Notes under the pieces: generated by a model
What the model was told of the DNA's origin: nothing
Seen by the model: only the letters and a program-made list of their open reading frames with translations
Database searches by the model: none
NCBI RefSeq assembly: GCF_020295405.1
Contig: NZ_JADEYP010000010.1
Span: 1 to 64,000 of the forward strand
Reading direction: 5' to 3'
Length of the DNA stretch: 64,000 nucleotides
Source: Sphingobacterium bovistauri
Lineage (GTDB): Bacteria > Bacteroidota > Bacteroidia > Sphingobacteriales > Sphingobacteriaceae
Position numbers and translations under genes: made by a program
Part shown: positions 8,964 to 17,961 of the stretch, piece by piece
Layout of the letters: each line of letters begins with the position of its first letter
Numbering within the stretch: position 1 is the first letter of the stretch

Positions 8964-9256
8964 ATGATAGAGGTTTCTAGTGTATGGATGCTTAACCAAT
9001 TCGGGTTGTATTTTCGAATTAATTTTTCCTTTTGCATTCTGGTGTACATATTGAGTTCGATCTTTCTTCTTTCTGCAGCTTCAAATGTCTCAAATTCTTC
9101 TGTATGTACTATTCTTGAAAATTTGGTGCTGCGTGTCATGAAAGAGCTAGAAGTATTCTGTAATTCCAATATTTTTAGTGTGATATCTTGGCAATATCCA
9201 GCTTCTACATAAACTCTATTTGCGTCAGTGGTGATATATACAATGTGCTTTTTCAT
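8939..9256 (-). CDS. Small GIY-YIG-like nuclease domain protein
   Basis: 105 residues. The N terminus IVYITTDANRVYVEAGYCQD aligns with the two-strand GIY...YIG core, but in degenerate form: IVY for GIY and YVEAG for YIG. The later segment FETFEAAERRKIELN plus KEKLIRKYNPNWLSIH matches the helical half of UvrC-type single-domain GIY-YIG proteins, with the usual catalytic Glu in that helix and a terminal NPNW. It is divergent from the S24 repressor gene at 9361 with 104 bp between the starts. The function is unproven; the degenerate core may mean no nuclease activity. Confidence 0.6.
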   Translation of the reverse strand: MKKHIVYITTDANRVYVEAGYCQDITLKILELQNTSSSFMTRSTKFSRIVHTEEFETFEAAERRKIELNMYTRMQKEKLIRKYNPNWLSIHTLETSIIKKAAVYA

Positions 9257-9262
9257 GTTTTT

Positions 9263-9334
9263 TTACTAAAATATTTGGGTTCAGAAAATATAATTACTAA
9301 TTTTATTGGCACAATATTACTAATAATTTTAGTA
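9263..9334. promoter_or_regulatory. Candidate operator boxes between the GIY-YIG and S24-repressor genes
   Basis: TTACTAA occurs at 9263, 9294 and 9317, and the last copy is followed by its inverse TTAGTA at 9329-9334, forming a dyad TACTAA-N5-TTAGTA. All lie in the 104-bp divergent intergenic region. HTH-S24 repressors typically bind such dyads at their own promoters, so autoregulation and shared control of 9256 are likely, but this is inference. Confidence 0.45.
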
Positions 9335-9360
9335 TTAACAAATAATTTTAAAAAAATAAG

Positions 9361-10137
9361 ATGTCAAATATTGCTTCCAATTTAAAATTTCTACGTAAGA
9401 AAAACGGCCTCACGCAGCAGCAGTTCGCTGATATTATGGATATTAAACGTGCTTCCGTGGGAGCTTATGAAGAAGATAGGGCTGAGCCAAAATATGAATT
9501 ACTAAAAAAAATAGCTGAATATTATAGTCTTAGTATGGATGAGCTGGCTAATGAGGTTATTGATGAAAAGTGGAAGCCTGTCGCAAAAAGTAATTCATCA
9601 AATCTTCGCGTACTCTCCGTTACTGTGGATGCTGAAGACAGAGAAAATATTGAGTTAGTGCCAGTAAAAGCAAGTGCGGGATATTTGAATGGCTATGCTG
9701 ATCCTGAATATGTAAAGGAATTGCCTAAATTTTCTCTACCGATGTTTACGCAAGGTACTTATCGAGCTTTCGAAATTAAAGGTGATTCGATGTTACCATT
9801 GCCTAGCGGTTCTATTGTTATCGGTGAGTATATTGAAAATTGGCATGATATAAAGGCAGGACAAACTTATGTAATCATTTCTAAAGATGATGGTGTGGTA
9901 TATAAGAGGGTTGCATTTAAGTATAAGGATGATAAAGGATTAAAGTTAGTTTCGGACAATAAAGTATATGAACCATATTGGGTAGAACCTTCAGATATAC
10001 TAGAAGTATGGAAGGCAAAAGCGTATATTTCAACAGAGTTTCCTGAGCCTAATACCGAACCTAGTATTGAGTCTTTGACAACAATGATGGCACAGATGCA
10101 AAAAACTATTAATTCGGTTGTAGAAACGAAAAAATAA
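9361..10137 (+). CDS. XRE-family transcriptional repressor with S24 (LexA/CI-like) peptidase domain
   Basis: 258 residues. An N-terminal helix-turn-helix (about 6-62: LRKKNGLTQQQFADIMDIKRASVGAYE) is followed by a linker and a C-terminal S24 domain. The candidate cleavage bond is Ala106-Gly107, the nucleophile is in GDSML (Ser143) and the general base is Lys182 in GVVYKRV. The Ser-Lys dyad and Ala-Gly site are those of LexA and CI-type repressors that self-cleave on RecA filaments, but many S24 HTH regulators in Bacteroidota sit outside prophages, and no phage genes are near here. The C-terminal 35 residues are extra. It is divergent from the GIY-YIG gene. Confidence 0.88.
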   Translation: MSNIASNLKFLRKKNGLTQQQFADIMDIKRASVGAYEEDRAEPKYELLKKIAEYYSLSMDELANEVIDEKWKPVAKSNSSNLRVLSVTVDAEDRENIELVPVKASAGYLNGYADPEYVKELPKFSLPMFTQGTYRAFEIKGDSMLPLPSGSIVIGEYIENWHDIKAGQTYVIISKDDGVVYKRVAFKYKDDKGLKLVSDNKVYEPYWVEPSDILEVWKAKAYISTEFPEPNTEPSIESLTTMMAQMQKTINSVVETKK

Positions 10138-10171
10138 TAGGGTAAAATTTCTTGCTTATATAATTAATGTG

Positions 10172-10179
10172 TATATTTG
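10172..10179 (+). promoter_or_regulatory. Promoter -7 element of the rimP-nusA-infB operon
   Basis: TATATTTG matches TAnnTTTG, with a degenerate TTTC/CTTG around 10148-10154 as the -33 element. The expected start near 10186 places the following hairpin wholly inside the leader. Confidence 0.65.
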
Positions 10180-10193
10180 CGTTATCTGAAAGG

Positions 10194-10221
10194 AAAGGGG
10201 GCATGGAATGCCCCCTTTTTT
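10194..10221 (+). promoter_or_regulatory. GC-rich hairpin with T run in the rimP leader (attenuator or terminator)
   Basis: AAAGGGGGCAT pairs with ATGCCCCCTTT around a GGA loop and ends in six T, the form of an intrinsic terminator. It sits between a good promoter and the rimP ATG at 10240, so it either stops read-through from 9361 or attenuates the operon. A NusA-responsive attenuator is plausible because nusA is the second gene; this is not shown. Confidence 0.6.
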
Positions 10222-10239
10222 AATTCAATTTTGAAAAAT

Positions 10240-10704
10240 ATGCAGATTGAAAAACGCGTTAAAGAATTAGTAGAGGAAAAAATAGCCGATCGCGCCGACC
10301 TTTTTATTGTAAGTATATCTATGCTAAAAAGTGGTGTTTTATCTATTTTATTAGATGGAGATAATGGTATATCTATAGATGATTGTGTAGGTGTTAGTAG
10401 ACATGTTGGGTTTCATTTAGAGGAAGAAAACGTTATAGAAAATGCTTACCGTTTAGAGGTTTCTTCACCAGGGATAGATTCTCCATTAGTTTTACTTCGT
10501 CAGTACGCTAAAAATATAGGTAGAGATATTCGTGTTAAATTAGCGAATGGCGATAAGAGGGAAGGTAAGCTTCTTTCTGCTACAACCACTGAGGTTGTTA
10601 TTGAAGAAAAAGTAAAAGAAAAGGGCAAAAAAGCAGAATTAAAAGAAGCGATATTGCCAATTGATCAAATAAAGGAAACAAGAGTTTTAATTTCATTTAA
10701 ATAA
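10240..10704 (+). CDS. rimP: Ribosome maturation factor RimP
   Basis: 154 residues from the ATG at 10240 (MQIEKRVKEL). An upstream in-frame start would place the promoter and hairpin inside the gene, so it is rejected. The N-terminal domain has SISMLKSGVLSILLDGDNGISIDDC and the typical LEVSSPGIDSPL motif, and the C-terminal Sm-like domain has GKLLSATTTEVVIE. RimP assists 30S maturation. It is followed after 1 nt by nusA, the standard bacterial order. Confidence 0.95.
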   Translation: MQIEKRVKELVEEKIADRADLFIVSISMLKSGVLSILLDGDNGISIDDCVGVSRHVGFHLEEENVIENAYRLEVSSPGIDSPLVLLRQYAKNIGRDIRVKLANGDKREGKLLSATTTEVVIEEKVKEKGKKAELKEAILPIDQIKETRVLISFK

Positions 10705-10705
10705 A

Positions 10706-11947
10706 ATGAGCAGCACCAATATTAATTTGATTGACTCTTTTCAGGAGTTTAAAGAGTTCAAAAATATTGACCGTCCTACGGTAATTACAGTACTTGAAGA
10801 AGTATTTCGTAGTATGATTCGTAAACGTTTCGGTACGGACGAAAATGTTGACGTCATCGTGAATCCAGATAATGGTGACTTGGAAATTTGGAGAACACGT
10901 GTGGTGATGGAAGATGGTTTCTCTGAAGACGATGATTTAGAAATCGAATTGGCAGAAGCGCATCAATTTGATCCAGATTTGGAAGTAGGAGACGATTATA
11001 TTGAGCAGATTACATTGGAGAGCTTTGGCCGTCGTGCTATTTTAGCTGCTCGTCAAACTTTAGTTTCTAAAGTATTAGAATTAGAGAAAGATGAGGTTTT
11101 CAAAAAATACAAGGATCGTGAGGGAGAATTAGTAATCGGTGAGGTTTATCAAATTTGGAAAAAAGAAATCTTAGTATTGGACGAGGATGGTAATGAATTA
11201 ATGCTTCCTAAAACAGAACAGATTCCTGCAGACTATTTCAAAAAAGGTGATAGTATCCGTGCGGTAGTTCATAAAGTGGATATGATGAATAGTAATCCAA
11301 AGATTATCATTTCTCGTACTGCTCCAGAATTTTTGCAACGTTTGTTTGAATTAGAAGTTCCTGAAATTTTCGATGGTTTAATTACCATCAAGAAAATTGT
11401 TCGTGAACCAGGAGAGCGTGCTAAAGTAGCTGTAGAATCATACGATGACCGTATTGACCCTGTAGGTGCTTGTGTGGGTATGAAAGGTTCTCGTATACAT
11501 GGTATCGTACGTGAGTTGCGTAATGAGAATATCGATGTTATCAATTTCACGACTAACCCTTCATTATATATTACTCGTGCATTGAGTCCAGCTCGTATTA
11601 CGTCTATCAAAATTGATGAAGACAATAAAACTGCTGCAGTATATTTGAAACCAGATCAAGTATCATTAGCAATTGGTCGTGGAGGACACAATATCAAACT
11701 TGCAGGTAAATTAACAGGGTATGAAATCGATGTGTATCGTGAAAATGACGAGGTTGATGAAGATGTAGATATCGAAGAATTCTCAGATGAAATCGATAGC
11801 TGGATTATCGATGAGTTAAAGCGCGTAGGTTTAGATAGTGCCAAATCAGTACTTTCATTGACACAAGAAGAGTTAGTGCGTCGTACAGATTTAGAAGAAG
11901 ATACAATTCAAGAGATTGTTCGCATCTTAGCATCTGAGTTTGAATAA
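10706..11947 (+). CDS. nusA: Transcription termination/antitermination factor NusA
   Basis: 413 residues. The N-terminal RNA-polymerase-binding domain (about 1-130) includes FGRRAILAARQTLVSKVLELE. The S1 domain (about 135-200) starts VIGEVYQIWKKEI. Two KH domains (about 225-345) carry DPVGACVGMKGSRIHGIVREL and SLAIGRGGHNIKLAGKL. A short acidic C-terminal segment ends in a helical repeat (ELKRVGLDSAKSVLSL). It lacks the full AR1/AR2 pair of E. coli, as is usual in this phylum. It begins 1 nt after the rimP stop. Confidence 0.96.
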   Translation: MSSTNINLIDSFQEFKEFKNIDRPTVITVLEEVFRSMIRKRFGTDENVDVIVNPDNGDLEIWRTRVVMEDGFSEDDDLEIELAEAHQFDPDLEVGDDYIEQITLESFGRRAILAARQTLVSKVLELEKDEVFKKYKDREGELVIGEVYQIWKKEILVLDEDGNELMLPKTEQIPADYFKKGDSIRAVVHKVDMMNSNPKIIISRTAPEFLQRLFELEVPEIFDGLITIKKIVREPGERAKVAVESYDDRIDPVGACVGMKGSRIHGIVRELRNENIDVINFTTNPSLYITRALSPARITSIKIDEDNKTAAVYLKPDQVSLAIGRGGHNIKLAGKLTGYEIDVYRENDEVDEDVDIEEFSDEIDSWIIDELKRVGLDSAKSVLSLTQEELVRRTDLEEDTIQEIVRILASEFE

Positions 11948-11987
11948 AACTCAGGTGTCTAAATATCTTACATATAAAATGTAAATA

Positions 11988-12021
11988 TTTGTTAAATGCG
12001 TGCGAAAAAATCATATTTTTG
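11988..12021 (+). promoter_or_regulatory. Candidate internal promoter before infB
   Basis: TTTG at 11988-11991 and TATTTTTG at 12014-12021 lie 22 bp apart in the 106-bp nusA-infB gap and could allow separate expression of IF-2. The spacing is slightly long. Confidence 0.4.
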
Positions 12022-12053
12022 TAAAGAACAAAATTTTTAGAGGTTAATATTAG

Positions 12054-15000
12054 ATGACAGAAGGTAAAAGCATAAACTTACTTAAAGCGGCAAAGGAGCT
12101 AAATATTGGTATTGGTACTGCAGTTGATTATTTGAAGGATAAAGGTTTTGATGTTGACGCAAAACCGACAACAAAATTATCTGCGGACATGTACGATGTT
12201 CTTTCGCGCAAATTTCAGGGAGACAAAATCGCAAAAGATGAAGCTAAACAAATAGTAATTGGCAAGATTCGTCGTGACGAAACTCCTTCATCAGGAAGTT
12301 CTGCTCCTTCTCAAGAGTTATCTACTTCTAATCATGATGATACCGAAAACGAAATTTTAATAAAAAGTCCTTTAGTTACTCCTCCAACAATTGTTAAAGA
12401 AGAGCCTAAAGAACAAAAAGAAGAATCAAATACTGGTTCTCTGAAAGTCATTGGTAAAATTGATTTGGATAGTTTGAACAAGCCTAAACCAAAGCCGGTT
12501 GAGAAAGTTGTTCCCCCAGTCAAACCAGTGGAGACTCCAGTAGTGGAGAAGAAGGAAGAACCAAAGCCAGAACCTATTAAGCAAGAGGTGAAAGAAGAAC
12601 CTAAAGTAGAGGCTAAGCCTGTACACATTGAAAAAGTTGAAGTAGCTGTTCCTACTCCTCCTGTGAAGGAAGAGGTAAAGCCGGTACAGGAAGTTGTTGC
12701 TCCTAAAATGGAGACTAAGGAGATTAGTAAGCCAGTGGAGAAACAAGAACAAAAGCCAGAGGCTCCTAAAGCAGCACCAGCACCAGTTGACGACGTTATT
12801 CGCGCTCGTTCAGAGAAATTAGAAGGCCCAAAAGTAATTGGTAAAATTGAGTTACCAACTTTTAGACCTAAGGATAAACCTGTAGCGTCATCTTCTAATT
12901 CGAATCAAGATAATAAGCGTAAACGTAAGCGTACAAATAAACCAGGTACTCCGGTTTCTCCAAACGATCAAAACAATCAACAACAAGGTGGTCAAAATAG
13001 ACCACAAGGTGGAGGTCCGTATGGTCAAAATAGACCGCAGGGTCAAGGAGGTCAACAGGGACAAAATAGACCTGGAGGTCCACAACAAGGTGGTCCAAGA
13101 GGGAATAACACGAATGTTAATCGTCCAGGAGGCAACAACAATCCAGCTAATAGAGGAAGATTTGATAATAGAGGAAAAGGTGGAAGAAATGATGCTCCTA
13201 AAGAAGAGTTGTCAGAAAAACAAATCCAAGATCAAATCAAAGCAACACTTGCTCGTTTGAGTGGAGCTGGTAAATCTGGTAAATTTGCTCAACGTGCCAA
13301 ATTACGTCGTCAAAAACGTGATGATATAGCATTGTCTGCTGAAGAAGCAGCAATGGAAAAACAAATGATGGCTAATATATTGCGTGTAACTGAATTTGTT
13401 ACTGCAAATGAATTAGCTAACTTAATGGATGTTCAAGTTACTCAAATTATTGCTACATGTATGAGCTTGGGGATGTTTGTGTCCATTAACCAACGCTTAG
13501 ATGCAGAAACATTAACTATCGTAGCAGATGAATTTGGTTACCAAATTGAATTCATTAAGCCAGAGGATGAAGAGACTGCTGAGCTTGAAGAAGGAGATAC
13601 TGAAGAAAATCTAATTCCTCGTGCACCTATCGTTACTGTGATGGGACACGTTGATCACGGTAAAACATCTTTATTAGATTATATTCGTAAGGCAAACGTA
13701 ACCAAAGGTGAAGCTGGTGGTATTACACAGCACATCGGTGCTTATGCCGTAAAATTGGATGACGGACGTAAGATTACATTCTTAGATACTCCAGGTCACG
13801 AAGCTTTTACAGCGATGCGTGCACGTGGAGCCAAGGTAACTGATATTGTCATTATCGTAATCGCAGCGGATGATGCAGTGATGCCTCAAACAAAAGAAGC
13901 AATAAATCATGCTCAAGCAGCAGGTTCTCCAATTGTTTTTGCATTCACTAAGGTCGATAAGCCAGGTGCCAATGCTGACAGAATTAGAGAGCAACTATCA
14001 GCAATGAACATCTTAGTAGAAGAGTGGGGTGGTAAATACCAAGCACAAGAAATCTCTGCTAAAACAGGTGAGAATGTTGATTTGTTGTTAGAGAAAATAT
14101 TATTAGAAGCAGAGTTATTAGATCTTAAAGCAGATCCTAAGAAACGCGCTGTAGGTTCAGTAATTGAATCTGCATTAGATAAAGGTCGTGGTATTGTAAC
14201 AACTGTATTAGTACAGGGGGGTACACTTCGTGTGGGAGATGCTATATTAGCTGGTTCTCATTCAGGTAAAGTTAAGGCTTTAACTAATGAGCGTGGTGAA
14301 CGCGTAAAAGAAGCGGGTCCTTCGATTCCAGTTCAGATCTTAGGTATGTCTGGTGCTCCAACAGCAGGTGATAAATTGTATGTTATGGAGTCAGAATCTG
14401 AGGCTCGACAAGTAGCGAACAAACGTTTACAATTACAGCGTGAACAAGGAATGCGTGCTACAAAACATATTACATTGGATGAAATCGGTCGTCGTTTAGC
14501 TATCGGTAACTTCAAAGAGTTGAATGTAATTGTCAAGGGTGATGTTGATGGTTCTATTGAAGCATTATCAGATTCATTATTGAAACTTTCAACAGATGAA
14601 ATTCAAGTGAACATTATTCACAAATCTGTAGGTGCGATTTCAGAGTCAGATGTACTTTTAGCATCTGCATCTGATGCAATCATTATTGGTTTCCAAGTTC
14701 GTCCAACACAGAATGCGCGTAAATTAGCTGAAGCAGAACAAATTGATGTTCGTCTTTACTCAATCATCTACGATGCGATTGACGAATTGAAATCAGCAAT
14801 GGAGGGTATGTTAGCGCCTAAATTTGAAGAGAAAATTGTTGCAGAAGTTGAAATTCGTGAAACATTCAAAATCTCTAAAGTTGGTACGATTGCAGGATGT
14901 ATGGTAATCAGTGGTAAGATCACACGTCAAAATGATATACGTATCATTAGAGATGGTGTCGTAATTCATACGGGTAAATTGGCATCATTGAAACGTTTCA

Positions 15001-15125
15001 AAGATGACGTCAAAGAAGTAACACATGGATACGAATGTGGTTTGAATATTGATAAATTTAATGATATCCAAGTAGGTGATATTGTTGAAGCTTATGAGCA
15101 AGTAGAAGTAAAACGTAAGTTATAA
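12054..15125 (+). CDS. infB: Translation initiation factor IF-2
   Basis: 1023 residues. A short N-terminal IF2N domain is followed by a long low-complexity region: P/E/K/V-rich (about 110-290), then G/Q/N/R/P-rich (about 300-375). The GTPase follows: G1 GHVDHGKT at 531-538, G3 DTPGH at 578-582, and G4 TKVD at 632-635 where NKxD is usual. Domains II-IV complete the protein, ending in [12 protein letters not shown]. It brings fMet-tRNA to the 30S subunit. It is the last gene of rimP-nusA-infB and is followed by a terminator. The disordered part differs in composition from its surroundings but is typical of IF-2 N termini. Confidence 0.97.
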   Translation: MTEGKSINLLKAAKELNIGIGTAVDYLKDKGFDVDAKPTTKLSADMYDVLSRKFQGDKIAKDEAKQIVIGKIRRDETPSSGSSAPSQELSTSNHDDTENEILIKSPLVTPPTIVKEEPKEQKEESNTGSLKVIGKIDLDSLNKPKPKPVEKVVPPVKPVETPVVEKKEEPKPEPIKQEVKEEPKVEAKPVHIEKVEVAVPTPPVKEEVKPVQEVVAPKMETKEISKPVEKQEQKPEAPKAAPAPVDDVIRARSEKLEGPKVIGKIELPTFRPKDKPVASSSNSNQDNKRKRKRTNKPGTPVSPNDQNNQQQGGQNRPQGGGPYGQNRPQGQGGQQGQNRPGGPQQGGPRGNNTNVNRPGGNNNPANRGRFDNRGKGGRNDAPKEELSEKQIQDQIKATLARLSGAGKSGKFAQRAKLRRQKRDDIALSAEEAAMEKQMMANILRVTEFVTANELANLMDVQVTQIIATCMSLGMFVSINQRLDAETLTIVADEFGYQIEFIKPEDEETAELEEGDTEENLIPRAPIVTVMGHVDHGKTSLLDYIRKANVTKGEAGGITQHIGAYAVKLDDGRKITFLDTPGHEAFTAMRARGAKVTDIVIIVIAADDAVMPQTKEAINHAQAAGSPIVFAFTKVDKPGANADRIREQLSAMNILVEEWGGKYQAQEISAKTGENVDLLLEKILLEAELLDLKADPKKRAVGSVIESALDKGRGIVTTVLVQGGTLRVGDAILAGSHSGKVKALTNERGERVKEAGPSIPVQILGMSGAPTAGDKLYVMESESEARQVANKRLQLQREQGMRATKHITLDEIGRRLAIGNFKELNVIVKGDVDGSIEALSDSLLKLSTDEIQVNIIHKSVGAISESDVLLASASDAIIIGFQVRPTQNARKLAEAEQIDVRLYSIIYDAIDELKSAMEGMLAPKFEEKIVAEVEIRETFKISKVGTIAGCMVISGKITRQNDIRIIRDGVVIHTGKLASLKRFKDDVKEVTHGYECGLNIDKFNDIQVGDIVEAYEQVEVKRKL

Positions 15126-15148
15126 TCTTACAGATAATATTATTGTAA

Positions 15149-15177
15149 AATCCTGATCATAACGGTCAGGATTTTTT
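15149..15177 (+). terminator. Rho-independent terminator of infB
   Basis: AATCCTGA (15149-15156) pairs with TCAGGATT (15166-15173), followed by a T run. Confidence 0.85.
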
Positions 15178-15209
15178 ATTTGTCTTACTTTTTATTTTAT
15201 CTTTAGTTT

Positions 15210-16256
15210 ATGTATGATTTTCGAGTATCTGAATTAATAAGACAACCAAACGATATTATATCGATTAGGTTTGAGGATTTATCTGGTAAATTTCCTACTT
15301 ATAAAGCAGGTCAATTTTTGACTTTGAATTTTCAGTTTGGAGAAAGAGAGGTAAGGCGTTCCTATTCATTTAGTAGTTCTCCTTCTATTAATGAGCCATT
15401 AGAAATTACCGTAAAGAGAGTCGAGAATGGTGAGATTTCTCGATTACTGCATCATAAGCTAGCCGTGAATGATGTAATCCAAGTTTTGGAACCACAAGGA
15501 TTATTTTTTTATGAACCAGACTATCATTCTGAACGTACTATTTTCTTATTTGCTGCTGGGGTAGGCATCACACCTTTATTTTCTATTTTGAAAACAGCTT
15601 TGACTGAGGAGATAGATACTAAAGTCGTTTTGATTTATAGCAATAGCTCAAAAGAAAAAACTGCTTTTTATGAAGAGCTATTGAATTGGCAGCAACGGTA
15701 CCCAAATAGATTGACTCTTGAATTTATTTGGTCTGATTCGAAAAATTTGGCCAAGGCGAGATTGAATAGAGAATACCTAATTGTACTAGTAAATCAATAT
15801 TTGAAGTCAAGTTCTACACAAGCTTCATTTTATACATGTGGTCCATTGTTTTATATGGATTTGGTTAGATTTACACTTTTGGGGATGGGGTTTGCCGACG
15901 AAAATATACGTAGAGAGACATTTCACTTTCCTGAAGAAGAAGGGTATGATGACGAACAAGAGGAAGCAGAGGTCGACAATTCTATATACAATGTTTTAGT
16001 CAAATTTAATGGACAAGACTATCGTTTGTCAGTACCTGCTAATGAAACCATATTGAACGTAGGCTTGTCACAAAAAATTAAATTACCTTATTCGTGTAAA
16101 TCAGGCATGTGTAGTACTTGTATAGCACAAGTAACTAAAGGCGCTGTTAAAATGGATTATAATGAAGTGTTGACGGATAATGAAGTGGAAATAGGTAAAT
16201 GTTTGATTTGTGTATCGCACCCTGTAGAAGACAATACTATAATTGAAGTTTTGTAA
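15210..16256 (+). CDS. Ferredoxin reductase-type oxidoreductase with C-terminal 2Fe-2S domain (PaaE-like)
   Basis: 348 residues in three modules. The FAD-binding barrel has RSYS at 50-53. The NAD(P)-binding domain has AAGVGITPLFSIL. The C-terminal plant-type ferredoxin domain has Cys296, Cys301, Cys304 and Cys334 (CKSGMCSTC...LIC). This order (FNR then ferredoxin) is that of PaaE/HmpX-type reductases, which pass electrons from NAD(P)H to an oxygenase or other acceptor. No phenylacetate genes are nearby, so the partner is unknown. It is separated from infB by a terminator and lies 25 bp before the N-glycanase gene. A TATCTTTA element ends 4 nt before its ATG. Confidence 0.88.
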   Translation: MYDFRVSELIRQPNDIISIRFEDLSGKFPTYKAGQFLTLNFQFGEREVRRSYSFSSSPSINEPLEITVKRVENGEISRLLHHKLAVNDVIQVLEPQGLFFYEPDYHSERTIFLFAAGVGITPLFSILKTALTEEIDTKVVLIYSNSSKEKTAFYEELLNWQQRYPNRLTLEFIWSDSKNLAKARLNREYLIVLVNQYLKSSSTQASFYTCGPLFYMDLVRFTLLGMGFADENIRRETFHFPEEEGYDDEQEEAEVDNSIYNVLVKFNGQDYRLSVPANETILNVGLSQKIKLPYSCKSGMCSTCIAQVTKGAVKMDYNEVLTDNEVEIGKCLICVSHPVEDNTIIEVL

Positions 16257-16281
16257 ATATGTAAATAATAATTTAATAATT

Positions 16282-17946
16282 ATGAGAGGTTATCTTTTTT
16301 TGTTTTTATTTATATGTTCAGTTGGCGCATCTTTTGGACAGGTTTATAAAATTACATATCATGCTATTCATAATGATCAAGTCATTTTAACAGATCCTGT
16401 TATAGTATTTGCAAACAAATACAAAACTGTGATTACTCGGGAGAGTATCATGAACAACAAATTCAAGCAGACGGCAGAGCAAAGTATTATAGATATTCCC
16501 TCTAAATTGATTTACAGAAAATCTACATTTCAAAATCGTAAAAGCATTTATTCTGTAGATTCATCAGCGTTTAATCGTACAAATTTTTCTGATACAAAAG
16601 ATTTCAAAACTATCTTAGGTAAGAAAGCTCAAAAATCAACAACCTCTATAAATTCCAACAGTATTGAAATTTATTATACTACTGAATTACCTATTCATGC
16701 CGCACCTAATGATGTTGGTCTAAATAAGGGCTGGGTAATGGAATATAGAAGAAATGGAAATTCTGGATACGTAGCGACGAAAATTGAGGAAATTAAAGAT
16801 TTTCCTTCTGATTATTTACTTCCATCCAAAGCTGAAGTTTTGGATATTTTGACATATAGAGACGAAGTTTGGAAAAGTAAGTTTATACAGATTCCAATTT
16901 TTAAAAATGAAAAAATATGTTTTGATCCAGATAATCTAAAGTCTGATTCAATATTACGTTTTGCGGCAGGAACAGTTATCTTAAAAAAAATAAAAGTGCC
17001 TGCGTTATTAAATGAGAGCCAAGCATTTATTGAGTTGGTAGAGAAATCTAATGGAGATGCCTATGATAGAACGGGATCAGTCTTTTTTATAGCTGATGAT
17101 CAACCAATGACATTCTTAGATGGCATGAAAAATGGGATGAATACATTACCAAGGTACGATGTTGGCGATGGTAAAGATTATCTTGGTATGATTCGTACGG
17201 GTGGTTATTCACCTATATTTGAACTTATGAGATTCTTTACGCCATTTGGAGTATCTCACTTTAATGATAGATTAGCTTTGAAGGGGAAAACATGGCAGGA
17301 TTCTGTAACTTATAGACAGGATATTTCTGAATTTCTTGGTGTGATGGCTGGAAAGGAAATTTATGTCGGTACATATATAGGTAATTATGATAAAGGTGGA
17401 CATATCGTAAGTTTGGAAATGACGATACATCCAGGTAATTCTAACTATGCTGAACAGACGAATGCATTGTCTCTTTTCAATACAACAAATGTTATGGAAA
17501 TGGGAGGACAAACATATCCAACACTATTTGGCTCTGCTCAGGGTTTAGACTTTGAATTTGAGCTAAAAGAAGATGTTAAAAATGCTAGATTGCGCTATAT
17601 CACCACTGGTCATGGTGGCTGGTGGAATGGAGACGAATTTGTTCCAAAAGTGAATTCGATTTATTTAAACAATGAATTAAAATTTCAGTTTACACCATGG
17701 CGCGTTGATTGTGGCAGTTATAGGTTGTATAACCCCGTTTCTGGTAATTTTGATAGTGGTTTGTCCTCTTCAGATTTAAGTCGTTCTAATTGGTGCCCAG
17801 GGACTATTACTTACCCTAACTATATCAGTTTAGGTAATTTGAAAGCAGGGACGTATAAGATTAAAGTGCATATTCCACAGGGTCCTCCAGAAAGAGATAG
17901 TCAAAGTTTTTGGAATGTCAGCGGAGCATTATTGTTTGAAAACTAA
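16282..17946 (+). CDS. Secreted PNGase F-type peptide-N-glycosidase (N-glycanase)
   Basis: 554 residues from the ATG at 16282, which gives a clean signal peptide ending ASFG before Q. About 190 residues of accessory N-terminal sequence are followed by the N-glycanase N and C jelly-roll domains. The C domain is diagnostic: TTGHGGWWNGDEF (443-453 region), WRVDCGSYRLYNPVSGNF and SRSNWCPGT. PNGase F enzymes hydrolyse the Asn-GlcNAc amide bond and release whole N-glycans from glycoproteins. It is first of five closely spaced plus-strand genes running through a TonB receptor and lipoprotein, implying use of host or environmental glycoproteins. Confidence 0.86.
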   Translation: MRGYLFLFLFICSVGASFGQVYKITYHAIHNDQVILTDPVIVFANKYKTVITRESIMNNKFKQTAEQSIIDIPSKLIYRKSTFQNRKSIYSVDSSAFNRTNFSDTKDFKTILGKKAQKSTTSINSNSIEIYYTTELPIHAAPNDVGLNKGWVMEYRRNGNSGYVATKIEEIKDFPSDYLLPSKAEVLDILTYRDEVWKSKFIQIPIFKNEKICFDPDNLKSDSILRFAAGTVILKKIKVPALLNESQAFIELVEKSNGDAYDRTGSVFFIADDQPMTFLDGMKNGMNTLPRYDVGDGKDYLGMIRTGGYSPIFELMRFFTPFGVSHFNDRLALKGKTWQDSVTYRQDISEFLGVMAGKEIYVGTYIGNYDKGGHIVSLEMTIHPGNSNYAEQTNALSLFNTTNVMEMGGQTYPTLFGSAQGLDFEFELKEDVKNARLRYITTGHGGWWNGDEFVPKVNSIYLNNELKFQFTPWRVDCGSYRLYNPVSGNFDSGLSSSDLSRSNWCPGTITYPNYISLGNLKAGTYKIKVHIPQGPPERDSQSFWNVSGALLFEN

Positions 17947-17961
17947 CACATATTGAGATAT

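Noticed and set aside
9361..10137. Prophage repressor
   Set aside because: No integrase, structural or other phage genes are present on either side.
10177..10239. Upstream start for rimP
   Set aside because: It would place the TATATTTG promoter and the hairpin inside the coding region; the ATG at 10240 matches RimP N termini.
12953..13160. Repetitive DNA in infB as a tandem-repeat or CRISPR-like array
   Set aside because: The repetition is in-frame G/Q/N/R/P-rich coding sequence of the IF-2 linker, with no regular repeat-spacer pattern.
12332..13260. Several antisense and alternative-frame open frames within infB
   Set aside because: They mirror the low-complexity P/E/K and G/Q/N/R repeats of IF-2 and have no independent signals.
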